Positions 1-6,615 of a stretch of DNA of 9,234 nucleotides are shown here, in pieces. The stretch comes from Bacteroidales bacterium (GTDB taxonomy: Bacteria; Bacteroidota; Bacteroidia; Bacteroidales; UBA932). The translations under genes and the position numbers were made by a program. How positions within the stretch are numbered: position 1 is the stretch's first letter; each line of letters opens with the position of its first letter. Under the pieces are notes generated by a model. The model saw only the letters and a program-made list of their open reading frames with translations, searched no databases and was not told the DNA's origin. The stretch spans positions 1 to 9,234 of the forward strand of contig JAFYIK010000142.1 of assembly GCA_017538685.1 (NCBI GenBank), written 5' to 3'.

Positions 1-888
1 CTTGGAGGATTTCTGGAGGAAACCGACTCCCAGCGATTCGGCCACTTTGCGTATGCTCTCCTGCGAAGACTGCATCAGGAAGGGCATCTTCGGATTGTCT
101 TCACGTATATGTTTGCAAAGATCCACGCCTGCGTCCAGCTTTTCATTCTTCGAGAGATCGCCCTTATGAAGCACGAAACCCACATCGGAGATGACTCCGA
201 GGAGATTGTTCTTGTATTTATCGTAGAGCGCTATCGCATCGTCGTAGTTGGTGGCCATCAGGATCTTCGGGCGTGCGCGCTTGCGGGCTTTCTGCTGTTG
301 CTCGTTCAGAGCGTCGCGCACTGCCGAGGCATTCTGATGCAGGATGATGCTGTACAGCGCCGGCAGGTAGGTGGAATAATAGCGGACCGAGTCCTCGACC
401 AGCAGAATCGCCTGCACGCCGTAGTCCAGTATATCGTGGTCGGCGTTCATCCCATCCTCGATCAACTTGATGATGGCGATGATCACGTCCGTGCTGTTGT
501 TCCAGCAGAAGACGTGGTCTATGCAGGATTTGTCGGCCTCCGCGATCTTCCGGAATATCTCCTTTGCATAACCGCAGAGCAGCACCACGGGCATATCCGG
601 GTTGCAGGCCTTGGCCTTGTGGGAGAAAGTGAACACGTCCAGCTCGCCCACGTTGTACATAGTGATCGCGAGGTCGAACTTCTCCCCCGCTTCGAGAAGC
701 GCGAGAGCCTGGACTGTGGTCTCCACACGGATTATTGCGGGAGGATTGCTCAGGTTGAGCTCAAGGTAATCCGCCGCGATGAGCGACTCGATATGGCCGT
801 CTTCCTCCAGGGAATAGCTGTCGTAGTTATTGCAGACGAGCAGGATTCTGCGAATCCTTCGCTTCATCAATGTGGTGAAATCTTGCAT
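1..888 (-). CDS. PEP/pyruvate-binding-domain protein with N-terminal receiver-like domains (partial)
   Basis: The reading frame is open from an ATG at 888 to the window edge, giving 296 residues with no stop, so the C-terminal part is missing. I recognise it as the N-terminus of the large Bacteroidota proteins annotated as PEP-synthase-like or PEP/pyruvate-binding; the catalytic part would lie outside the window. Residues about 12-140 resemble a response-regulator receiver fold, but the usual phospho-acceptor strand reads FDLAITMYN with no Asp. Residues about 158-295 form a second receiver-like unit with an acidic pair in LLVEDS (E165, D166), a candidate phospho-acceptor D235 in GVISDVGF, S274 in LMQSSQ and a lysine near K293. 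A second in-frame ATG at 867 (M8) begins MKRRIRRILLV and could be the true start, because a promoter box lies only 6 nt before the first ATG. The family assignment is from memory of homologues. The role of the receivers is inferred. Confidence 0.75.
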   Translation of the reverse strand, partial: MQDFTTLMKRRIRRILLVCNNYDSYSLEEDGHIESLIAADYLELNLSNPPAIIRVETTVQALALLEAGEKFDLAITMYNVGELDVFTFSHKAKACNPDMPVVLLCGYAKEIFRKIAEADKSCIDHVFCWNNSTDVIIAIIKLIEDGMNADHDILDYGVQAILLVEDSVRYYSTYLPALYSIILHQNASAVRDALNEQQQKARKRARPKILMATNYDDAIALYDKYKNNLLGVISDVGFVLHKGDLSKNEKLDAGVDLCKHIREDNPKMPFLMQSSQESIRKVAESLGVGFLQKSSK

Positions 889-894
889 ACTTCA

Positions 895-902
895 CAAAAA
901 TA
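895..902 (-). promoter_or_regulatory. -7 promoter box (TATTTTTG) of the PEP-synthase-like gene
   Basis: Read on the minus strand, TATTTTTG matches the Bacteroidota -7 consensus TAnnTTTG. Only 6 nt separate it from the ATG at 888, so that start would be nearly leaderless, whereas the ATG at 867 would have a leader of about 20 nt. No TTTG -33 element is visible at the expected distance, so the call rests on the -7 box alone. Confidence 0.45.
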
Positions 903-942
903 CTGATTGTGGATAAAATGTTATATTTTTTCTCAGAAATTT

Positions 943-973
943 TTTGCGAATTAAAGTCGGCGCCGTATCTTTG
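943..973 (+). promoter_or_regulatory. guaB operon promoter (TTTG, 19 nt, TATCTTTG)
   Basis: TTTG at 943-946 and TATCTTTG at 966-973 are separated by exactly 19 nt, the spacing of the Bacteroidota primary sigma-factor promoter. Transcription should begin a few bases downstream of 973, which leaves a leader of roughly 10-13 nt before the ATG at 992. That leader is too short for a purine riboswitch and excludes the upstream in-frame starts at 944 and 977. It is the strongest promoter match in the window and probably drives guaB and the genes after it. Confidence 0.75.
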
Positions 974-991
974 CATATGGTTAGTACCCTT

Positions 992-2071
992 ATGTCTTTC
1001 GAAGAAGAAAAAATCATCCTGGAAGGCCTCACTTTCGATGATGTCCTTCTGGTGCCTGCCTACTCGGAGGTAGTTCCGAAGCAGGTGTTGCTCAACTGCC
1101 GGTTTTCAAGAAACATTTCGCTCGACATTCCGATTGTGTCCGCTGCAATGGACACTGTGACTGAAGCGCCGATGGCCCGGGCTCTCGCAAGAGAAGGAGG
1201 CATCGGCGTTATTCATAAAAATATGTCGGTGGAGCGCCAGGCCGCGCAGGTGGCCGAGGTGAAGCGCGACGGCCTCAAGGTCGCCGCGGCGGTGGGAATC
1301 GGAGGCGGCGCGCTCGAAAGGGTCGAGGCCCTCGGCGCGGCCGGCGCGGATGCCGTAGTTCTCGACTGCGCCCACGGTCATTCGAAGAACGTGGTCGATC
1401 TCCTCAAGCAGATCAAGCACACCTTTAATAATATAGACGTGGTGGTGGGCAACATCGCCACGGCGGACGCGGCCAAGTGCCTAATAGAGGCCGGCGCGGA
1501 CGGAGTGAAGGTGGGCATAGGCCCCGGCTCCATCTGCACCACCCGCGTGGTCGCCGGCGTGGGCGTTCCGCAGCTGAGCGCCATCTACGAAACGGCGAAG
1601 GCCGCCCGCGGCACCGGCGTGCCCGTGATCGGAGACGGAGGTCTCCGCTATTCGGGCGACGCAGTCAAGGCCCTCGCGGCCGGAGCGGACTGCCTTATGT
1701 TCGGCTCTATGTTCGCCGGCACTGAAGAAGCCCCGGGCGAGACTTTCGTGGACGGAGGCATCCTCTACAAAGTCTTCAGGGGTATGGGCTCGCTCGACGC
1801 GATGCAGGCCGGCTCGTCCGACCGCTACTTCCAGGAAGGCGCCAGCAAACTGGTGCCGGAAGGCATAGTCGGCAAGGTGGCCTACAAAGGCCCCGTGGCG
1901 GACGTGATCTTCCAGCTAATCGGAGGCATCCGCTCGGGAATGGGCTACTGCGGCGCGCCCGATCTTGCAGCCCTGAAGAATGCGAAATTTGTCAGAATCA
2001 CCACCAGCGGAATGGTAGAAAGCCACCCGCACGACGTAAAAATCACTAAAGAAGCTCCAAACTACAAATAA
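992..2071 (+). CDS. guaB: IMP dehydrogenase lacking the CBS (Bateman) domain
   Basis: GuaB oxidises IMP to XMP with NAD+, the first committed step of GMP synthesis, in the cytoplasm. The 359-residue protein has the family hallmarks: the N-terminal LTFDDVLL at 13-20, the active-site loop GPGSICTTR at 178-186 with catalytic Cys182, the phosphate-binding stretch [10 protein letters not shown] at 214-223, the YKVFRGMGS flap region at 259-267, and the SSDRYF Arg-Tyr pair (R278, Y279). Typical bacterial GuaB is about 490 residues. Here the barrel runs straight from the [16 protein letters not shown] segment (78-92) into LKVAAAVG (95-102), exactly where the two CBS repeats are normally inserted. The reading frame and all catalytic elements are intact, so this looks like a clean natural domain loss rather than a pseudogene. 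The ATG at 992 is chosen because the promoter lies just upstream and homologues begin similarly (MSF). guaA follows after 1 nt. Confidence 0.95.
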   Translation: MSFEEEKIILEGLTFDDVLLVPAYSEVVPKQVLLNCRFSRNISLDIPIVSAAMDTVTEAPMARALAREGGIGVIHKNMSVERQAAQVAEVKRDGLKVAAAVGIGGGALERVEALGAAGADAVVLDCAHGHSKNVVDLLKQIKHTFNNIDVVVGNIATADAAKCLIEAGADGVKVGIGPGSICTTRVVAGVGVPQLSAIYETAKAARGTGVPVIGDGGLRYSGDAVKALAAGADCLMFGSMFAGTEEAPGETFVDGGILYKVFRGMGSLDAMQAGSSDRYFQEGASKLVPEGIVGKVAYKGPVADVIFQLIGGIRSGMGYCGAPDLAALKNAKFVRITTSGMVESHPHDVKITKEAPNYK

Positions 2072-2072
2072 G

Positions 2073-3059
2073 ATGAATCAGAACGACATTCGCCCGGAGT
2101 CAATGGCAAGAATCACCAATCAGGAATTGGCACAAAAGTTCATCGAAGAACAGATTCAAGACCTTCGCCGCCAAATCGGCAACAACAAAGTACTCCTGGC
2201 CCTCTCCGGAGGAGTCGATTCATCCGTCACTGCCGCCTTCCTAATCAAGGCCATAGGCAAGAACCTGGTCTGCGTCCACGTCAACCACGGCCTTCTCCGC
2301 AAAGGAGAGCCGGAGGAAGTCGTGAAAGTCTTCCGCGACCAGCTTGGAGCGGAGCTCATCTATGTGGACGCAGTGGACCGTTTCCTCAATAAACTCGCAG
2401 GAGTCACCGATCCGGAGGAGAAACGCCACATTATCGGCAAGGAGTTCATCGACGTCTTCGCCGAGGAGGCCGCCAAGCTGGACGGAATCAAGTTCCTCGG
2501 ACAGGGAACGATCTACCCCGATATCCTCGAGAGCAAAGACGGCATCAAGGCCCACCACAACGTGGGCGGCCTGCCGCCGGAGCTTCATTTCGAACTCGTG
2601 GAGCCTGTCAAGCTCCTCTATAAAGACGAAGTCAGGGTGGTGGGCACCGCCCTCGGCCTTCCGGACAGTATGGTCTACCGTCAGCCCTTCCCCGGCCCCG
2701 GCCTCGGAGTCAGGTGCACCGGCGCCATCACCCGCGACCGCCTGGAGGCAGTACGCGAATCCGACGCTATCCTCCGCGAGGAATTCGCTGCGAACGGTCT
2801 GGAAGGCAAAGTCTGGCAGTTCTTCACCATCGTTCCGGACTACAAATCCACCGGCATCAAGGACGGCAAGCGCTCCTACGAATGGCCGGTCGTGATCAGG
2901 GCCGTCAACACCCGCGACGCCGTGACCGCCACCGTGCCGGAGCTGCCTTTCGCAGTCCTCCAGCATATCACCGACAGGATTCTGAAGGAAGTAAAGGGCG
3001 TTAACCGCGTCCTCTTCGACCTCTCCCCGAAACCTACCGGAACAATTGAATGGGAATAA
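2073..3059 (+). CDS. guaA: GMP synthase, ATP-pyrophosphatase subunit only (no glutaminase domain)
   Basis: This enzyme adenylates XMP with ATP and aminates it to GMP. The 328 residues hold the PP-loop LSGGVDSS at 44-51, QGTIYPD at 144-150, KAHHNVGGLP at 159-168, RQPFPGPGL at 203-211, and the C-terminal dimerisation region ending in GTIEWE. Usual bacterial GuaA is about 510-525 residues, with a class I glutamine amidotransferase domain in front. That domain is entirely absent: only about 44 residues precede the PP-loop and guaB ends 1 nt upstream. The form matches the separate PPase subunit of archaeal-type split GMP synthases. It must use free ammonia or a glutaminase subunit encoded elsewhere. 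The ATG at 2073 gives translational coupling to guaB. An in-frame ATG at 2103 (M11) would give 318 residues, closer to the PPase part of fused enzymes, and cannot be excluded. Confidence 0.93.
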   Translation: MNQNDIRPESMARITNQELAQKFIEEQIQDLRRQIGNNKVLLALSGGVDSSVTAAFLIKAIGKNLVCVHVNHGLLRKGEPEEVVKVFRDQLGAELIYVDAVDRFLNKLAGVTDPEEKRHIIGKEFIDVFAEEAAKLDGIKFLGQGTIYPDILESKDGIKAHHNVGGLPPELHFELVEPVKLLYKDEVRVVGTALGLPDSMVYRQPFPGPGLGVRCTGAITRDRLEAVRESDAILREEFAANGLEGKVWQFFTIVPDYKSTGIKDGKRSYEWPVVIRAVNTRDAVTATVPELPFAVLQHITDRILKEVKGVNRVLFDLSPKPTGTIEWE

Positions 3060-3083
3060 TCATTTCTAACCTTAAGAAGTAAT

Positions 3084-4442
3084 ATGGCAAAAGTTCAGAC
3101 AAACGGACCCGTTTACGACGCCCGCTCTCTCGGTAAGGGCAGGATGGCGGTCCTCGGTGCCCAGCACCTCTTCGCAATGTTCGGTGCGACGGTTCTCGTA
3201 CCCGTCATCACAGGACTCTCCATCTCCGCAACGCTCCTCTTCGCAGGAGTCGGAACTCTCCTCTTCCACGCACTCACGAAGTTCAAGGTCCCCGCATTCC
3301 TCGGATCTTCGTTCGCCTTCCTCGGCGGCTACGCTGCCGTCGTGCAGATGGGTGCCGAACGTGGACTCTCGCTTGCAGAGTCCCTTCCCTACGCCTGCAT
3401 CGGTGTGGTGACCGCCGGCCTTATGTACTTCGTGCTCGCCGGCCTGTTCAAGCTCTTCGGACCCCAGCGCGTGATGAAGTTCTTCCCGCCCATCGTCACG
3501 GGCCCTATCATCATCGCCATCGGCCTCTGCCTCGCCGGCACCGCCATCTCGAGCTGTATGTCCAACTGGTGGATCGCCCTGCTCGCAATCGCCATCATCA
3601 TCCTGGCCAACATCTGGGGCAAGGGTATGGTGAAGATCGTCCCTATCCTGCTGGGCGTGCTCGGTTCGTATCTGGTCGCCGCCTGCTTCGGCCTCGTGGA
3701 TTGGAGCGGCGTGCGTGAGGCGGCCTGGCTCGGCCTGCCCTTCAAGATGCAGGACACCGCTTTCGCCGTGTTCGCGAATCCCAACTGGGGCCTCGTGGTG
3801 GCCGCCATCATCGCCATCCTCCCCATCTCCCTCGCGACTATGGTGGAGCACATCGGCGATATGTGCGCTATCTCTTCGACCACCGGCATCAACTACCTGG
3901 AGGATCCGGGCCTGCACCGCACCCTTATAGGCGACGGTCTCGCCACCATTCTCGCTTCGCTCTTCGGCGCCCCCGCCAACACCACCTACGGTGAGAACAC
4001 CGGCGTGCTGAACATCACCCGCGTCTATGACCCGCGCGTCATCCGCATCGCCGCCCTGTTCGCTATCCTTCTGAGCTTCTGCCCGAAGTTCGCGGCCATC
4101 ATCGCAGCTATGCCCGCCGCCACCATCGGAGGCGTGTCGCTGGTGCTCTACGGTATGATCTCCGCAGTGGGTGTACGCAATGTCGTTGAAAACCACGTGG
4201 ACTTCAAGAAGAGCCGCAACGTTATCGTGATGGCCCTCATCCTCGTGCTCGCAATCGGCATCAAGTACGGAGCGAACGACTCGATTCCTCTCGGATTCAC
4301 CTCGCTCAGCGGCCTTGCAGTCGCAGCTATCGTGGGTGTTATCCTGAACGCCATCCTGCCCGGCAAGGACTACGAATTCGGTTCGAACCCCGACGGCGAC
4401 AAGGCTGTCGACTTCGAAGTCAACCCTTCACTCCGCAAATAA
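3084..4442 (+). CDS. uraA: UraA-type nucleobase permease (uracil/xanthine, NCS2 family)
   Basis: This is an inner-membrane nucleobase:proton symporter of 452 residues with about a dozen or more hydrophobic segments, in line with the 14-helix NCS2 fold. Family marks are GAQHLFAMFGATVLVP (25-40), KVPAFLGSSFAFLG (68-81), MVEHIGD (253-259, with E255) and NTTYGENTGVLNITRV (299-314, with E304). E255 and E304 correspond to the two base-binding glutamates of E. coli UraA. D259 stands where UraA has a histidine (H245) in the EH.GH motif. The protein looks more like uracil permeases than purine permeases, but NCS2 substrates cannot be read safely from sequence, and the guaBA context makes xanthine a fair alternative. 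It begins 24 nt after guaA with a weak AAGAAG purine tract upstream and no visible promoter, so it is probably part of the guaB transcript. Confidence 0.85.
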   Translation: MAKVQTNGPVYDARSLGKGRMAVLGAQHLFAMFGATVLVPVITGLSISATLLFAGVGTLLFHALTKFKVPAFLGSSFAFLGGYAAVVQMGAERGLSLAESLPYACIGVVTAGLMYFVLAGLFKLFGPQRVMKFFPPIVTGPIIIAIGLCLAGTAISSCMSNWWIALLAIAIIILANIWGKGMVKIVPILLGVLGSYLVAACFGLVDWSGVREAAWLGLPFKMQDTAFAVFANPNWGLVVAAIIAILPISLATMVEHIGDMCAISSTTGINYLEDPGLHRTLIGDGLATILASLFGAPANTTYGENTGVLNITRVYDPRVIRIAALFAILLSFCPKFAAIIAAMPAATIGGVSLVLYGMISAVGVRNVVENHVDFKKSRNVIVMALILVLAIGIKYGANDSIPLGFTSLSGLAVAAIVGVILNAILPGKDYEFGSNPDGDKAVDFEVNPSLRK

Positions 4443-4473
4443 TTGAAACCTTAATCCTATTTATTCATAACCC

Positions 4474-4497
4474 GTCCTCCGGCTACGTCCGGAGGGC
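4474..4497. other. Intercistronic GC-rich hairpin without a T-tract
   Basis: CCTCCGG at 4476-4482 pairs perfectly with CCGGAGG at 4489-4495 around a 6-nt loop. A G-T wobble pair and a G-C pair extend the stem to 4474 and 4497. No run of T follows on either strand, so this is not a standard intrinsic terminator. It lies in the 75-nt gap between the permease and the outer-membrane protein gene. It may be a partial terminator, an RNA-stability element, or a point that sets different expression levels within the operon. Confidence 0.55.
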
Positions 4498-4517
4498 ACA
4501 AAACCCAATTTACCTTT

Positions 4518-5273
4518 ATGAAAAAGTTCCTCTTTTTCGCCGCTGCTTCCATCGCAGCACTCGCAGTAAACTTTAACGCATCTGCACAGACCAACCTCCA
4601 GATGTTCTACGACCTCGGCCGCGGCTACGCCACCACCACCTTCGAAGGCTTCTACGCAGACAACTGGGGAGACACCTTCTTCTTCATCGATCACTACTAT
4701 GCAACTTCAGCAGACCGTGCCGGCAGCGCCCTTGTTTCCCCTGCATCTTCTGCAGTCAACGGCAGCTACTTCGAGATCGAGCGCAACCTGAACTTCTGGA
4801 AAGACAGCAAACTTGCCGACCTCAGCCTCCACGTAGAGTATGACGGAGCCACCTGGGGCGCAGGAGTCGCCTGCGTGGGTGTGAACTACTTTATGCATTC
4901 CGACGACTTCAAGAACATCTACAATGTGGCCCTTATGTACGACTACCACATCGCCCGCGGTTTCGCTTCCGTTCCCGTCAAGTTCACGGGCGTGTGGGGT
5001 ATGCAGGACATCTTCGGTGTGGAAGGTCTGCGCTTCAGCGGCTTCATTGATATCTGGGGCAACGACTGCTCCTTCGACACTGACGGTGATCTCGTCAACG
5101 ACAAAGACACAAAGCTCAGCATCCTTTCCGAGCCTCAGCTCTGGTACAACGTGGGTCACCTCTTCGGAGTTGACAACCTCCACGTCGGCGGCGAGGTCGA
5201 GCTTTCGCTCAACTTCGCAGGTATGGTCGGTTTCAACGTCCTCCCTTGCATCGGTACCAAGTGGATATTCTAA
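4518..5273 (+). CDS. DUF5020 / Tsx-like outer-membrane protein
   Basis: The 251-residue product starts with a clear signal peptide: MKK, a hydrophobic core, and a probable signal peptidase I site after ASA at 21-23. The mature protein of about 228 residues is rich in aromatic residues and alternating strands and ends in KWIF, the terminal Phe typical of outer-membrane beta-barrels. The beginning (LQMFYDLGR, then FEGFYADNWGDTFFFID) resembles DUF5020 proteins of Bacteroidota, which are related to the Tsx nucleoside channel of Proteobacteria. It probably forms an outer-membrane pore. Its place between two nucleobase permease genes supports a nucleoside or nucleobase substrate, but that is inference. 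It starts 75 nt after the upstream permease, past a hairpin, and ends 13 nt before the next permease gene. Confidence 0.8.
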   Translation: MKKFLFFAAASIAALAVNFNASAQTNLQMFYDLGRGYATTTFEGFYADNWGDTFFFIDHYYATSADRAGSALVSPASSAVNGSYFEIERNLNFWKDSKLADLSLHVEYDGATWGAGVACVGVNYFMHSDDFKNIYNVALMYDYHIARGFASVPVKFTGVWGMQDIFGVEGLRFSGFIDIWGNDCSFDTDGDLVNDKDTKLSILSEPQLWYNVGHLFGVDNLHVGGEVELSLNFAGMVGFNVLPCIGTKWIF

Positions 5274-5286
5274 ACTCCGCTAAACT

Positions 5287-6615
5287 ATGAAACCTTTCTT
5301 TGAGAAACTCTTCGGCTTCGACAGTTCGAAGCACAACGTACGAACTGAGATTCTCGCGGGCCTGACCACCTTCCTTACGATGGCGTACATCCTCGCCGTC
5401 AACCCCAACATCTTCGGCGCCCTTGCAGGTATGCCCGGCGGCTCGGTCTTCACGGCCACCGCTCTCGCAGCCATCGCCGGCACCCTTGTGATGGCCCTCT
5501 ACGCCAAGAAGCCTTTCGCCCTTGCCCCCGGTATGGGCCTCAACGCCTTCTTCGTGTTCACGGTCTGCCTCGGATTGGGTCACTCCTGGCAGTTCGCCCT
5601 CACGGCCGTCCTGCTCGAAGGTATCCTCTTCCTCATCTTCACGGTGACGAAGGTCCGTACCTGGCTCATCAACGCCATCCCAGGCACCCTTAAGAAAGCC
5701 ATCGGCGCCGGTATCGGCCTCTTCATCGCCTTCATCGGTATGCAGAACGCCGGCATCATCGTGGACAACGGTGCAACACTCGTCGGCCTCGGCGACATCA
5801 TCCACGGCAAGGCTCTCCTTGGCCTCATCGGCCTCGTGATCACCGCCGGTCTCGTGATGGCCAAGGTCCGCGGAGGCATCCTCTGGGGTATCCTCCTCAC
5901 CACCGTCCTCGGTCTTCTCATCAAGGATCCCGCCACCGGCGCAGCCATCACCACCCTTCCTTCGAAGGTGGTCTCCCTGCCCGACGGACTCGGCCCCATC
6001 TTCTGCAAGTTCGAGTGGGGTCAGATCCTCAGCTGGGATATGCTCACCGTCGTGTTCACCTTCCTCTTCATCGATATGTTCGACACTATGGGCACCATTA
6101 TCGGCGTGCACCAGGGAGCCGGCCTCATCAATAAAGGCAATGAAGAAATCGAGGGAGTTGAAAAGATGTTCCTCGCTGACTCTATCGCAACCATCTGCGG
6201 CGCTTGCTTCGGAACTTCCACCACCACTACCTATGTGGAGAGCGCTTCCGGTGTGGGTGAAGGCGGCCGTACCGGTCTCACAGCCTTCTCCGTGGCAGTC
6301 TTCTTCGGTCTGGCCCTGTTCCTGAGCCCCATCTTCCTGGCGATCCCGGGCGCAGCCACCGCTCCCGCCCTTATCATCGTCGGTGTGATGATGATGCCTT
6401 CGATCAAGACCATCCACTGGGAAGACTACTGCAAGGCCATCCCGGCGTTCATCACCATCATTATGATGCCTCTTGCATACTCGATCTCCGACGGTATCCT
6501 CCTCGGTGTGATCGCCTATGTCCTCTGCCACGCCATCGCCGGCAAGTTCAAGGACATCAGCGTCACAATGTGGATCCTCGCCGCATTGTTTATCTGCAAG
6601 TACATCTTTATTTAA
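5287..6615 (+). CDS. AzgA/PbuG-type purine permease (adenine, guanine or hypoxanthine)
   Basis: This 442-residue polytopic inner-membrane protein belongs to the AzgA/PbuG/GhxP branch of purine permeases, which takes up adenine, guanine or hypoxanthine with protons. Family marks are the N-terminal TEILAGLTTFLTMAYILAVNP (20-40), APGMGLNAFF (80-89), FIDMFDTMGT (261-270), STTTTYVESASGVGEGGRTG (311-330, with E318 as a likely base-binding residue) and PALIIVGVMMM (360-370). Length is normal for the family. It belongs to a different branch from the UraA-type permease in the same cluster, so the two likely carry different bases. It begins 13 nt after the DUF5020 gene with no promoter in between. Its last 8 nt overlap the 3' end of the convergent alkD-like gene. 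The exact purine cannot be assigned from sequence. Confidence 0.9.
   Translation: MKPFFEKLFGFDSSKHNVRTEILAGLTTFLTMAYILAVNPNIFGALAGMPGGSVFTATALAAIAGTLVMALYAKKPFALAPGMGLNAFFVFTVCLGLGHSWQFALTAVLLEGILFLIFTVTKVRTWLINAIPGTLKKAIGAGIGLFIAFIGMQNAGIIVDNGATLVGLGDIIHGKALLGLIGLVITAGLVMAKVRGGILWGILLTTVLGLLIKDPATGAAITTLPSKVVSLPDGLGPIFCKFEWGQILSWDMLTVVFTFLFIDMFDTMGTIIGVHQGAGLINKGNEEIEGVEKMFLADSIATICGACFGTSTTTTYVESASGVGEGGRTGLTAFSVAVFFGLALFLSPIFLAIPGAATAPALIIVGVMMMPSIKTIHWEDYCKAIPAFITIIMMPLAYSISDGILLGVIAYVLCHAIAGKFKDISVTMWILAALFICKYIFI

Noticed and set aside
109..906. 265-codon plus-strand open frame opposite the PEP-synthase-like gene
   Set aside because: Its translation has no recognisable motif, while the minus strand encodes a coherent receiver-type protein with a promoter box at its start.
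944..991. Upstream TTG (944) and ATG (977) starts for guaB
   Set aside because: The promoter boxes at 943-973 overlap these codons and transcription should begin at or after 977, so only the ATG at 992 is fully transcribed with a leader; it also matches the family N-terminus.
974..991. Purine riboswitch or other structured leader before guaB
   Set aside because: The predicted leader is only about 10-13 nt, too short for any known riboswitch.
3072..4196. 374-codon minus-strand open frame
   Set aside because: It is the antisense shadow of the UraA-type permease; the product is rich in His, Asp, Glu and Gly with no family likeness.
4511..4518. TACCTTTA, a near match to a -7 box before the DUF5020 gene
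   Set aside because: It has one mismatch and overlaps the start codon, so transcription from it would begin inside the gene.
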